NCBI RefSeq assembly: GCF_003858645.1
Contig: NZ_RQJP01000001.1
Location: 1,054,001-1,118,000, forward strand
Direction: 5' to 3'
From: Larkinella knui
GTDB lineage: Bacteria; Bacteroidota; Bacteroidia; Cytophagales; Spirosomataceae
DNA length: 64,000 nucleotides
This document shows positions 53,402 through 62,433 of the stretch, in pieces. Made by a program: the position numbers and the translations under genes. Within the stretch, counting starts at the first letter, position 1, and each line of letters begins with the position of its first letter. Under the pieces are notes generated by a model. The model did no database searches and was not told the DNA's origin. It was given only the letters and a program-made list of their open reading frames with translations.

Positions 53402-54400
53402 ATGATAAACTATCTTTTGTGCTGCGACTGGGGGACTTCCTTTTTTCGGTTGCGATTAGTTAATCGTTCTGATTATCGACTGATTGAAGAAGTTACTTCG
53501 CAGCAGGGAATTGCCAGTACGTTTACCAAGTGGAAGAATTTTGGTGAGCGTTCCGGTAGTTTAAAGGAACAGTTCTTTCGTGAAGAACTTCGAAAACACA
53601 TTGAATTAGTGGCGGATAAAGCTGCGATAAAACTGGAAAATGTTCCCATTGCGGTTTCCGGTATGGCATCTTCTTCCATTGGTATGGCCGAACTGCCGTA
53701 TGCTTCTTTACCGTTTGCGATGGACGGAAGTCAGGCGAGCATGCGGCTTTTCGAAGCCAGCGAAACGTTTCCGCATGAACTGATTTTGATTTCCGGCGTG
53801 AAAAGTCAGGAAGACGTCATGCGGGGAGAAGAGACTCAGCTGATCGGTTTAACCGCGTTACTCGATTCGGAAAAGGAGCGGTTAAACGAGGCCATTTTTA
53901 TTTTCCCCGGAACGCATTCCAAGCACATGTACGTGCAGGGGGGGCAGCTGATGAATTTTGAAACCTACATGACCGGCGAGATTTTTAATCTGATGGCATC
54001 CCAAAGTATTCTAAAAGATTCGGTTGACGTGAGTGGTTTAAGTGATTTCTCGGAACTTAACCTGACCGCTTTTAAATCGGGCCTTGCCGAGTCAGAATCT
54101 CCGCTGCTTAATCGGCTTTTTACCGTACGAACCAACCAGTTATTTGGTCATTTAACCAAAATACAAAACGCGTTTTATTTAAGCGGTTTACTAATTGGCA
54201 GTGAATTAAAACCGCTTCAGGAGAAAGCAAATTGGCAGCTGGTTTTGTGCAGTGGTACGAATTTATTTCCCTTCTACAAACAGGCAATCGACTACCTGAA
54301 CCTGTCCGGTCGGACGACCACTATTCCCGCTGACCTAATCGATAAAGCCGCCATTGTTGGTCAGATAATCCTGTTTCAAAATCAGAATTTAAAAGTTTAA
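53402..54400 (+). CDS. dgoK: 2-dehydro-3-deoxygalactonokinase
   Basis: Phosphorylates 2-dehydro-3-deoxy-D-galactonate to the 6-phosphate. A 332-residue ASKHA-type kinase with the phosphate-1 motif CDWGTSFFRLRLV at the N-terminus and the segments GMASSSIGMAELPYA, FIFPGTHSKHMYVQ and LCSGTNLFPFYKQA. The ATG at 53402 is preferred over the TTG one codon upstream. It is cytoplasmic, while the upstream dehydratases look exported. It precedes the aldolase by 11 nt. Confidence 0.93.
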   Translation: MINYLLCCDWGTSFFRLRLVNRSDYRLIEEVTSQQGIASTFTKWKNFGERSGSLKEQFFREELRKHIELVADKAAIKLENVPIAVSGMASSSIGMAELPYASLPFAMDGSQASMRLFEASETFPHELILISGVKSQEDVMRGEETQLIGLTALLDSEKERLNEAIFIFPGTHSKHMYVQGGQLMNFETYMTGEIFNLMASQSILKDSVDVSGLSDFSELNLTAFKSGLAESESPLLNRLFTVRTNQLFGHLTKIQNAFYLSGLLIGSELKPLQEKANWQLVLCSGTNLFPFYKQAIDYLNLSGRTTTIPADLIDKAAIVGQIILFQNQNLKV

Positions 54401-54411
54401 GTCGCATTGAA

Positions 54412-55056
54412 ATGAGTCAAACTAATTTTTCGTGGGATCTATTTGCGAAAGCGCCCCTGATCGGGATTGTGCGGAATGTTGCGGCTGAGGATGTCGTGGA
54501 AATGTTGCCGATTTACCGCAAATCCGGACTGACAACCATCGAAATAACCCTGAATACCGCTGGCGCTGAGGATCTTATTCGCTATGCCCTGGAGCATGAG
54601 TCAACCGGATTGAACATTGGAGCCGGAACGGTTTGCACCGAACAGGATCTGGAACGGGCGCTGGCGGCTGGAGCGCAGTTTATTGTAACGCCCATCATCA
54701 ACGAGACGGTCATTCGGGCGTGCGTCGAGCGGGGCGTTCCCATTTTTCCGGGGGCATTTACACCCTCCGAAATCTATAAAGCCTGGTCGCTGGGTGCCAC
54801 AATGGTCAAAGTTTTTCCGGCGGCCACACTCGGCCCGGCGTATCTGAAAGAGGTGAAAGCACCGTTGAATCAGGTCAAACTGGTGCCGACTGGTGGAATT
54901 AGCCTTGCCAATATGACCGACTTTTTAAAAGCCGGTGCCGATGGATTAGGTGTTGGCGGGCACCTCTTCGATTCCGGGTTAATTTTGAAAAAAGACTGGA
55001 CTGGTTTAGGCTTTCATTTTGAGAAATTTGTCAATCAGCTGAATCCGGTTAAATGA
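54412..55056 (+). CDS. dgoA: 2-dehydro-3-deoxy-6-phosphogalactonate aldolase
   Basis: Cleaves KDPGal to pyruvate and glyceraldehyde-3-phosphate. A 214-residue class I aldolase: LIGIVRNVAAEDV, TTIEITLNTAGA (active-site Glu), GAGTVCTEQDLERALAAGAQFIVTP, MVKVFPAATLGPAYLKEVKAP (Schiff-base Lys) and LVPTGGISLANM. The short length and coupling to dgoK indicate KDPGal rather than KDPG, but the two cannot be told apart fully from sequence. Confidence 0.93.
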   Translation: MSQTNFSWDLFAKAPLIGIVRNVAAEDVVEMLPIYRKSGLTTIEITLNTAGAEDLIRYALEHESTGLNIGAGTVCTEQDLERALAAGAQFIVTPIINETVIRACVERGVPIFPGAFTPSEIYKAWSLGATMVKVFPAATLGPAYLKEVKAPLNQVKLVPTGGISLANMTDFLKAGADGLGVGGHLFDSGLILKKDWTGLGFHFEKFVNQLNPVK

Positions 55057-55104
55057 AAATGGCGTCGTTTTAGTAGTGCAGATAAATTCCTAAGCCCCAT
55101 CCTT

Positions 55105-56406
55105 GTGACTGATTATAAAATTAAGTATTACCGCTGGATTGTCGTATTCCTTGTTTTTCTAGCAACGACGATTAATTACCTCGACCGCCAGATTATTGGT
55201 TTGTTAAAACCCATTCTCGAACTGGAATTTAACTGGTCGGAAACGGATTATGCCCGGATTGTGATGGCTTTTACGGCGGCTTATGCCATCGGATTAGGGC
55301 TGTCGGGCTGGCTGATCGACAAAACCGGCACCAAATTAGGATATACCCTTACGATTGTATTCTGGAGTGTGGCCGGAATGCTTCATGCCGTGGCCCGCAG
55401 CGCTATGGGCTTTGCCATCGCGCGTGTTGGTTTGGGACTGGGCGAAGCGGGAAATTTTCCGGCGGCCGTAAAAACCGTTGCCGAATGGTTTCCTAAAAAA
55501 GAACGCGGGTTGGCCACCGGTATTTTTAATTCGGGAACGAGCGTGGGTGTTGTTCTGGCTTTAATGATTGTCCCCTGGATATTAAATCACTACGGCTGGC
55601 AGGAAGTGTTCTGGATTACCGGCGGGTTGGGTTTTGTCTGGCTAATTTTCTGGTTGATTTTTTACGAAATACCGACCAAACAAAAGCGGCTTACTGCTCA
55701 GGAGTTTGCCTTCATTACCGCGGGGCAGGAAAAGGAAGAGCATGAAGCGGGACGCGTTTCGATCAACTGGTTTAAATTAGTTGCCTTGCCGCAAACCTGG
55801 GCTTTTATTGTCGGAAAAGCGCTGATCGATCCGATATTCTGGTTCTTTTTATTCTGGTTGCCATCCTATTTTTCTTCCGCATACCAACTGGATTTAAAGA
55901 AATTTAGCCCGGAGTTATTGATCATTTATACGGCCACGACGATTGGTAGTATTGGCGGGGGGTATTTCTCTTCCTGGCTCATCAAACGGGGCTGGCCTAC
56001 CTTAAAGGCACGGAAAACCGTCCTGTTTCTGTTCGCGATTTTAGAAGTTTCCATCATCCTCGCCCAGTTTGCAACCAACGTCTGGATGGTGGTTGCGCTG
56101 ATCAGTCTGGCGGTGGCGGTGCATCAGGCCTGGGCGACGAACATTTTTACGATTGCTTCGGATCTGTTCCCCAAACAGGCCGTCAGTTCCGTTGTCGGCA
56201 TCGGCGGAATGGCCGGAGCGATCGGCGGAATCTTTTTTCCGATGCTGGTCGGGTATTTACTCGACACCTATAAAGCCGCCGGAAATTTGTCGGCCGGTTA
56301 TAACCTATTGTTTACCATTTGCGGATTTACGTATTTACTTGTCTGGACTATTATTCATTTATTAACGAGAAATTCTAAATTGGTCGAGCTAAATCAATTG
56401 CTCTGA
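55105..56406 (+). CDS. MFS sugar-acid transporter (ExuT/DgoT type)
   Basis: A 433-residue anion:cation symporter-family transporter with a GTG start (55105). The N-terminus RWIVVFLVFLATTINYLDRQIIGLLKP is typical for hexuronate/galactonate transporters, and LGEAGNFPAAVKTVAEWFPKKERGLATGIFNSG is the family signature. It could bring galactonate or, if dehydration is periplasmic, 2-dehydro-3-deoxygalactonate into the cell. 48 nt after dgoA. Confidence 0.9.
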   Translation: MTDYKIKYYRWIVVFLVFLATTINYLDRQIIGLLKPILELEFNWSETDYARIVMAFTAAYAIGLGLSGWLIDKTGTKLGYTLTIVFWSVAGMLHAVARSAMGFAIARVGLGLGEAGNFPAAVKTVAEWFPKKERGLATGIFNSGTSVGVVLALMIVPWILNHYGWQEVFWITGGLGFVWLIFWLIFYEIPTKQKRLTAQEFAFITAGQEKEEHEAGRVSINWFKLVALPQTWAFIVGKALIDPIFWFFLFWLPSYFSSAYQLDLKKFSPELLIIYTATTIGSIGGGYFSSWLIKRGWPTLKARKTVLFLFAILEVSIILAQFATNVWMVVALISLAVAVHQAWATNIFTIASDLFPKQAVSSVVGIGGMAGAIGGIFFPMLVGYLLDTYKAAGNLSAGYNLLFTICGFTYLLVWTIIHLLTRNSKLVELNQLL

Positions 56407-56411
56407 TCAGA

Positions 56412-57881
56412 ATGACTCGAATGACCTGGATTTATAGAAAACCGTTCTTGAAAATTACCTTTTTCATCGTATTGATAGCCGGAGTCTGGTCGGCCCTCGG
56501 CGGCTGGGTTGCCCGGCCAGCGGCCACTACGCCCAACGTGGTGCTGTTTTTTATCGACGACCTGGGCTACGGCGATTTGTCTTGCAATGGCGCTTCGGGA
56601 TACACCACTCCCAACCTCGACCAGATGGCCACTGAGGGAATCCGGTTTACGAGTTTTCTGGCGGCTCAGGCGGTTTGTAGTGCGTCGCGGGCGGCTTTGC
56701 TGACGGGCTGTTACCCCAACCGCGTCGGCATGTTTGGTGCGCTCGGTCCAAATTCACCCATTGGTCTGAATCCAGATGAAGAAACGATTGCCGAATTGTT
56801 GAAAGAGAAAGGCTATGCGACCGGCATTTTTGGCAAGTGGCACTTGGGGAGTCAGGCGAAGTTTTTACCGCAGCAGCAGGGTTTCGATGACTATTATGGG
56901 GTGCCGTATTCGCACGACATGTGGCCGTTACACCCCAACCAGGCGCAGGCCCATTATCCGCCTTTGTACCTGATTGAGGGCAGCGCGCCCACCCAGGAAG
57001 TGAAAACGCTGGAAGATGCGAGCCAGCTAACGTCCTCAATTACCGAGCGGGCGGTCGGATTTATTCGGAAACACAAGAAAGAACCGTTCTTTCTGTACGT
57101 ACCACACCCGTTGCCACACGTGCCGCTGGCAGCTTCCAGGCGGTTTCGCGGTAAAAGTGCCATCGGTTTGCTGGGCGATGTGATGATGGAACTGGACTGG
57201 TCGGTGGGGCAGATCATGCAGGAACTGAAGCAGCAGGGGCTGGATAAAAATACCATTGTGATTTTCACGAGTGACAACGGTCCGTGGCTGAATTACGGCG
57301 ACCATGCGGGTTCGGCGGGCGGTTTTCGGGAAGGAAAAGGAACGTCGTTCGAGGGCGGTCACCGGGTGCCGTGCCTCATTCGCTGGCCGGGCGTGGTTCC
57401 GGCGGGGCGGGTTTGCAACAAGCTGCTGACGACGCTGGAAATCCTGCCGACGGTTGCGAAACTGTGTGGAACCCGACTGCCCAAAAAATCGATCGATGGC
57501 GTGGATATGGTGGCCTTGTTGAAAGGCGACGAAACCGTTACCCCGCGCGATCATTTCTTTTATTATTACCGGAAAAATAGTCTGGAAGCCGTCCGAAAAG
57601 GCGACTGGAAGCTGGTGTTTGCGCATCCGGGGCGCACCTACGAAGGATTTTTGCCGGGTAAAGGCGGTCAACCGGGGCCTTCTACCGAAGAACACGAGTT
57701 TCCGACGGCTTTGTATGATCTCCGGCGCGACCCCGGCGAGCGGTATGATGTTCGGGAACAGAACCCGAAAATAGTGGCGGTTTTGGAAAAATTGGCGGAA
57801 GAAGCCCGCGCGGATCTGGGCGATGATTTACAGAAACGGGCCGGAAAAAACGGGCGCCCGGCGGGGCGGGTCGGGAACTAA
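56412..57881 (+). CDS. Family S1 sulfatase
   Basis: A 489-residue sulfatase with an N-terminal anchor/signal helix (about residues 12-30). The start of the domain is NVVLFFIDDLGYGDLSCNGA (metal Asp pair). The formylglycine motif reads CSASRAALLTG, that is CxAxR where CxPxR is usual. Other sites: IFGKWHLG (Lys and His), HPLPHVPL (His) and TSDNGPWL (Asp/Asn). It should remove sulfate from a glycan in the periplasm and needs a formylglycine-generating enzyme from elsewhere. The ATG is 5 nt after the transporter stop. Confidence 0.92.
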   Translation: MTRMTWIYRKPFLKITFFIVLIAGVWSALGGWVARPAATTPNVVLFFIDDLGYGDLSCNGASGYTTPNLDQMATEGIRFTSFLAAQAVCSASRAALLTGCYPNRVGMFGALGPNSPIGLNPDEETIAELLKEKGYATGIFGKWHLGSQAKFLPQQQGFDDYYGVPYSHDMWPLHPNQAQAHYPPLYLIEGSAPTQEVKTLEDASQLTSSITERAVGFIRKHKKEPFFLYVPHPLPHVPLAASRRFRGKSAIGLLGDVMMELDWSVGQIMQELKQQGLDKNTIVIFTSDNGPWLNYGDHAGSAGGFREGKGTSFEGGHRVPCLIRWPGVVPAGRVCNKLLTTLEILPTVAKLCGTRLPKKSIDGVDMVALLKGDETVTPRDHFFYYYRKNSLEAVRKGDWKLVFAHPGRTYEGFLPGKGGQPGPSTEEHEFPTALYDLRRDPGERYDVREQNPKIVAVLEKLAEEARADLGDDLQKRAGKNGRPAGRVGN

Positions 57882-57945
57882 GGGGTTAAAATCAGTAGGC
57901 GGTTGCTTTCCGGCAGTGGCCAGAATGAGGGCCAGATCGTAACGA

Positions 57946-59694
57946 TTAACGACTGCTGTTGTTGATGAGCTTATTCTGTAATTCAATTATTTTGAATGGT
58001 TTTCCAATATAATCGTTCATTCCACTCTTTTTTATCTGAACAATAATATCCGCCGATATCGCGGCTGTCAGCGCAATAATGGGGATGTTGGCTTTTTGCG
58101 GGTCGGCGAATTGCCGAATGCGTTCCGTTGTCTGAAAACCATTTAATTCCGGCATATTGATATCCATTAAAATGACATCATACTGATTTGCTTCCATCAA
58201 CTCCAGTACTTGCTGGCCATTTTCTGCCAGTGTCATTCTGGAACCCCATCGGGTAAAAAGCTTTTGCATCAATAAGGCATTCATCGCATTGTCTTCAGCC
58301 AACAAGATGTGTAGTTGTTCCAGGCTTTTGGGTTGGCCTGTTGCCGGGCTGTGGAGCGTTTGTTGAAGTGGAGTTGTTGCATAGTGTAGATCGAAATAAA
58401 ATTGCGAACCTTGATTCAGTTGGCTCTTTACATGGATCTGGCTATTGTGCAACTGCAACAAGTGCTTTACAATAGCCAGACCTAGGCCCGTACCCCCAAA
58501 TTTACGGTTGATTTCACGGGATGCCTGCGTGAACGGATCGAAGATGGCGGTTTGCTGCTCGGGGCTAATGCCAATACCGGTATCCTGAACCGTAAACCGG
58601 ATGTCGAGCGCGTCGGCTTTCTGAGAAAGAATCTGGGCACTGAGGACAACTTTGCCCTCCAGCGTGAATTTAACGGCATTTCCCCCTAGATTGAACAGAA
58701 TCTGGGTGAGTCGGGTGGGGTCGCCAATCACGTTGCATTTGGTTAATTCCGGGTCAATCACTACCTCAAACGTCAGGCCCTTTTCGAAGGCGATCAACTG
58801 TAAACCTGCGCTGGTGTCTTCGATCAGCTTGGGCAGGTAAAAAGGGATGACTTCGAGTTCGATCTTCTTTAAATCGATCTTGTTAAAATCTAAAACGTTG
58901 TTGATGAGCGAAAGCAGGCTTTCGGCCGAAAATCGCAGAATGTTGAGGTTTTCCAGTTGATTAGTACGGGGTTTGTCCGCGAGCAGCAGGTTGGTCATCC
59001 CAATCACCGTGTTGAGGGGTGTCCGCAGTTCATGCGACATGGTTGACAGAAAATAGGATTTAGCCTGAATGGATTCTTCCAGTTGGGCATTCAGTGCGTT
59101 TTTCTCGTGGATGGTGTTAAAAAGGGCGCGGTGAAAAATGTAACAGGAAACCACCAGGACCACAAAATTGGCCGCTGTGACAAAAAGGAATTCCGCATTA
59201 ACGGGTTCATCTACAAAGACCGTGTAAGGGTTAACCAATCCACTCAGGCCGACCAACCCGATCAGGAACGGTAAAATGTGCAGAATGGAATAAATAAGGC
59301 CCCATTTTCGACCCAGTCCGAAGAAACCGGCGAGAATAAACATGAACAGTTGGAGAAAGGCATTAATCCCCCAGACAATGTGCTGGTTGTAGAAGGCCAG
59401 TCCCGCAAAAAAAACACGCGAAAGTTGAAGGATATGGATCAGGACATAAATCGATTTGGGTCTGGACAGGAGGATTTTGAGTACCACCAGCGTTATGATG
59501 AAGGCACGGGCCTGTTTGGCCATCGCGGTCTGGTCGTGGGCCTGGTACGAGCTGACGAGTTGTACGGACAATTTCGGAATGTTCATGATGAACATGAAAT
59601 AGAAGATCCGAATCTGTTCTTTCATCAGCGAATCGGAAACCGTATCGAGCGTTTTGGTTAAGGAGAAATTCCAGGAGGATAACTTTTTGGTCAT
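57946..59694 (-). CDS. Hybrid sensor histidine kinase
   Basis: A 582-residue membrane kinase. The N-terminal half has about five hydrophobic helices (AFIITLVVLKILL, VFFAGLAFY, LFMFILAGFFG, LPFLIGLVGL, NFVVLVVSCYIF). The HisKA part has STMSHELRTPLNTVIGMTNLL, the ATPase part has FDPFTQASREINRKFGGTGLGLAIVKHL, and a C-terminal receiver domain contains HILLAEDNAMN with phospho-Asp in VILMDINMPEL and the late IIALTAAIS. There is no DNA-binding domain, so the signal is passed on. The ATG at 59694 is preferred; the frame is open up to 59832. Confidence 0.92.
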   Translation of the reverse strand: MTKKLSSWNFSLTKTLDTVSDSLMKEQIRIFYFMFIMNIPKLSVQLVSSYQAHDQTAMAKQARAFIITLVVLKILLSRPKSIYVLIHILQLSRVFFAGLAFYNQHIVWGINAFLQLFMFILAGFFGLGRKWGLIYSILHILPFLIGLVGLSGLVNPYTVFVDEPVNAEFLFVTAANFVVLVVSCYIFHRALFNTIHEKNALNAQLEESIQAKSYFLSTMSHELRTPLNTVIGMTNLLLADKPRTNQLENLNILRFSAESLLSLINNVLDFNKIDLKKIELEVIPFYLPKLIEDTSAGLQLIAFEKGLTFEVVIDPELTKCNVIGDPTRLTQILFNLGGNAVKFTLEGKVVLSAQILSQKADALDIRFTVQDTGIGISPEQQTAIFDPFTQASREINRKFGGTGLGLAIVKHLLQLHNSQIHVKSQLNQGSQFYFDLHYATTPLQQTLHSPATGQPKSLEQLHILLAEDNAMNALLMQKLFTRWGSRMTLAENGQQVLELMEANQYDVILMDINMPELNGFQTTERIRQFADPQKANIPIIALTAAISADIIVQIKKSGMNDYIGKPFKIIELQNKLINNSSR

Positions 59695-60245
59695 AAGCAC
59701 TTTAGACAACACTATATTAAAAAGAGCAGAGTGGTCCGGTCTCCTGCTATTCCGTAAAGTTGGTATACCCGGTATAACGGTGGCCAGCCTGCTCAAATAA
59801 AAGTAGGCAAATTTTACAGCCGGATTGAGCAACTTTCCAGACGCTAAACCGAAGACAGCCCTTGATTTGTCCCTTTAAATCGGGAGAAGCTCATTGCTCA
59901 GTGGAAGCTAAAATCGAGGTTGCTTTGCCTTCCGATCGATTTTGCAAACTATGCCGGGACAATTTGTGCGTTTCCTTTTCACTGACAACCGGCGCTAAAA
60001 TTAAGAAATTTTGAATGACTGGCGACTGAACCTGGTAAAGTTCGGTCCTGATAGGGGTCTGTCTGACAAAAGCCAATGAACTTAGCAGGTGTTCCGGAAA
60101 AGCGTGGTTGCTTTTTGGCATCGGAAACCCCGGCATCACGGGGTTATGGAGTCGCTACAGCGGCTAAAAGTGAACTGTTTGGAACGCTACCCCAGCCAGC
60201 ACGGCCAGGCTTCTTTTGCTAGGGTTCATTAATTTTGAGCCCGTG
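59695..60245. other. Gene-poor gap
   Basis: I see no gene that can be supported. The longest open frame is an 82-codon minus-strand one (59891-60139) without recognisable features. A stretch rich in Gly/Cys-like codons and short palindromes could be the remnant of a decayed gene, but nothing is clear. Confidence 0.5.
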
Positions 60246-60713
60246 TCAAAACGGGTTTTGTAGAATAAAACCGTTCCAGTCCAGTGCGGACGGGTAGAAA
60301 TATTCCCGCCAGTTGCCGATCAGCCCTTCGCGGATTTTCACGCTGACCATACCGTGGACCGTTGACCCGTACGTGATGGTAAACTCGCCGGAACCCACCT
60401 GCGTCTGCTCATCGAAAGCCAGATGATGCCAGACCATCTGCACCACTTTCGGGCGGCCTTTCCAGCCCCCGAAAAATTCAAAAATCCGGTCGCGGCCCCT
60501 ATAAATCTGTTTGTTGGGTGGTTCGGAGTAAATGGCATCCAGCGCAAAGCAGTCGGCGGCTTTTCGTCCGTTGTTTTCGTTCAAACCGGCGGCAACGGTT
60601 TGCATGAGATGAATAAATTCCGCCCGGTTGATTGGTTTCCGGTTTGTCAACTGGGCCGGGCAGTCAATCAGAAATCCAAAAAGGCAGAGCATACTAAGTA
60701 CAAGGTGTTTCAT
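60246..60713 (-). CDS. Secreted SnoaL-like (NTF2-fold) protein
   Basis: A 155-residue protein with a signal peptide (MKHLVLSMLCLFGFLIDCPA). The rest resembles the SnoaL/NTF2 cone fold: FIHLMQTVAAGLNENNGRKAADCFALDAIYSEPP, YRGRDRIFEFFGG, and VSVKIREGLIGNWREYFYPS. Function unknown; members are often cofactor-free enzymes or binders. Confidence 0.78.
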   Translation of the reverse strand: MKHLVLSMLCLFGFLIDCPAQLTNRKPINRAEFIHLMQTVAAGLNENNGRKAADCFALDAIYSEPPNKQIYRGRDRIFEFFGGWKGRPKVVQMVWHHLAFDEQTQVGSGEFTITYGSTVHGMVSVKIREGLIGNWREYFYPSALDWNGFILQNPF

Positions 60714-60771
60714 TACGAACGAGCGGTGGATGCTTCCTGTTGCAGCAACGATCAGCCGCCGGGGTATAGTG

Positions 60772-62433
60772 TCAGGCGGAAGGAATTTGCGCTAAAATTT
60801 CGGTGGCTGCCCGAATACCCTGGTAAAATGCTTCTTCGAAAATCGAAATACCGCTGAGGTCGGAGTGGGCGAAAAACAGTTTGTTGTTGACTGATCGGGC
60901 GGCATTCCGGCGCGATTCCTCCCAGATAAAACCGGGCGTTGGCGCAATCATCCCGTGGCCCCAAACCCAGCAGTCGGCCGCCGAAATGTATTCCGTAACA
61001 CCAGGATGGGCGGTTTCCAATTCGGCCACAAGGCGCGACAACCACGTTGCATACGTCGTTTCGTACGCTTTTCGGCGGGCCACGTCGGGCGGTTCCTGCA
61101 CCAGCGGCCAATAGACTGTAATCACTTTCTGGTCACTTGCGTTGAGGTGCTGGTGGGTGGCCGTGACGTAGCCAACCGAAGCGCTGTTGTAAATAACATT
61201 ATCCCAGCAAAGCGGCATGCCCCGGCTTTGCGGTAAAACGCTGACCGTCAGGTTGGCAACGAGCCAGGGCGCGTACTGAAAGCCGCTTGCAACCCGGTTT
61301 TTCAGCAGGTTTTGGGTAATAAACTGCGGAGTCGCCAGCAACACGGTTCGGGCCTGAATAGCAACGGTTTCCTTTTTGAGCACATCGTAGCACGTAACCC
61401 GGACGCCTTCGGCATTTTCCTGAATACCGAATACCAGTTTGTTGGACTCAATGGCAGACTGGGCCTGTTGCTCTAACTGCTTGACTAAAAAGCTATTGCC
61501 TTCCGGCCAGGTCAGCACCGAATTGGCTCCGGCATTGGCTGCGACGCCTTTGCGGGAAGCAAAATAATGCAAACCCGCCCAGGCCGACGTGTTCGCCAGC
61601 GTGGTTCCGTAATCGTCCTTGCAGCCGTATTCCAGAAACCAGCGCAAATACGGCGACGTAAACTGGTGCTGATTCAGGTAGGTTTCAAACGAAATACCAT
61701 CCAGTTGCCGGTAAATAATATCGGTCGAGGAACGGTCGAGCGGAATGGCAAACGCGTCCCGGCCATCGCTTCCTTTGGCTTGTTTCAGCTCTTCAACCAG
61801 TTTGAAAAACCGGGAAATCTGCTGCCGGTCGTCGTCCGAAATCCCCACATCCGGCACCAGCCCTTCCTGCCAGTGTCCGTTGATGAAAAGCCGCTCTTCG
61901 GGGTCGTGACAAAGGTAATAGTCATTATAAACCGGTAGCGCGTTCGCGTCGAAACCCGTGATGGCGTGGCATTCTTTCAGAAAATCAACCAGTTCGCGGT
62001 TTCTCGGATCGGGAATGGGCAGGTAGTGAGCCCCCCACGGATAGGCCGATACGGTATTCTGCCCACCGACGGAATTGCCGCCCAACTGCCCACTCAGTTC
62101 CACCAGCAACACATCCCGCTTGCCCTGCTGCCAGAGCCAGCGCCGGGCCGACAGTCCGGCGATGCCACCCCCCACAATTAGAACATCCGTTTCCCGGGTT
62201 TGCGTCGGCTGGGGCAGTTTTTCCGGATACCGCAGCAAATGGCCGGTCTGGTGATTGGCCCCGATCATCCCGCCTTTGATGTGAGCGATGGACGCCGACG
62301 ATTGACAGGCGTTCAAACCGGCAGAACCGGCCAGCAAAACCGAAAAGCCAAGCCCGGCGGCCTGTTCCAGAAACTGACGGCGGCCCGGCGATTCGGGCGG
62401 GTCAGTGGGCGTAGGGCGTCCAGTCATCTTCAA
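60772..62433 (-). CDS. Tat-exported FAD-dependent amine-oxidase-like protein
   Basis: A 553-residue flavoprotein with a twin-arginine signal (PGRRQFLEQAAGLGFSVLLAGSAGLNAC; a lipobox-like Cys follows). The Rossmann motif VLIVGGGIAGLSARRWL is near residue 84, then GGNSVGGQNTVSAYPWGAHYLP. The C-terminal FAD segment is FFAHSDLSGISIFEEAFYQGIRAATEI. It resembles the NAD(P)/FAD amine oxidase/phytoene desaturase-like group. It overlaps the preceding spermidine-synthase-like gene by 32 nt, so it may act on a polyamine or a related product; this is inference. Confidence 0.85.
   Translation of the reverse strand: MKMTGRPTPTDPPESPGRRQFLEQAAGLGFSVLLAGSAGLNACQSSASIAHIKGGMIGANHQTGHLLRYPEKLPQPTQTRETDVLIVGGGIAGLSARRWLWQQGKRDVLLVELSGQLGGNSVGGQNTVSAYPWGAHYLPIPDPRNRELVDFLKECHAITGFDANALPVYNDYYLCHDPEERLFINGHWQEGLVPDVGISDDDRQQISRFFKLVEELKQAKGSDGRDAFAIPLDRSSTDIIYRQLDGISFETYLNQHQFTSPYLRWFLEYGCKDDYGTTLANTSAWAGLHYFASRKGVAANAGANSVLTWPEGNSFLVKQLEQQAQSAIESNKLVFGIQENAEGVRVTCYDVLKKETVAIQARTVLLATPQFITQNLLKNRVASGFQYAPWLVANLTVSVLPQSRGMPLCWDNVIYNSASVGYVTATHQHLNASDQKVITVYWPLVQEPPDVARRKAYETTYATWLSRLVAELETAHPGVTEYISAADCWVWGHGMIAPTPGFIWEESRRNAARSVNNKLFFAHSDLSGISIFEEAFYQGIRAATEILAQIPSA

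Noticed and set aside
59891-60139. An 82-codon minus-strand frame in the gap after the hybrid kinase
   Set aside because: No signal, domain or recognisable motif, and an uneven composition; kept only as a note on the gap.
59695-60245. Possible decayed insertion sequence
   Set aside because: No terminal inverted repeats, target duplications or transposase residues could be seen.
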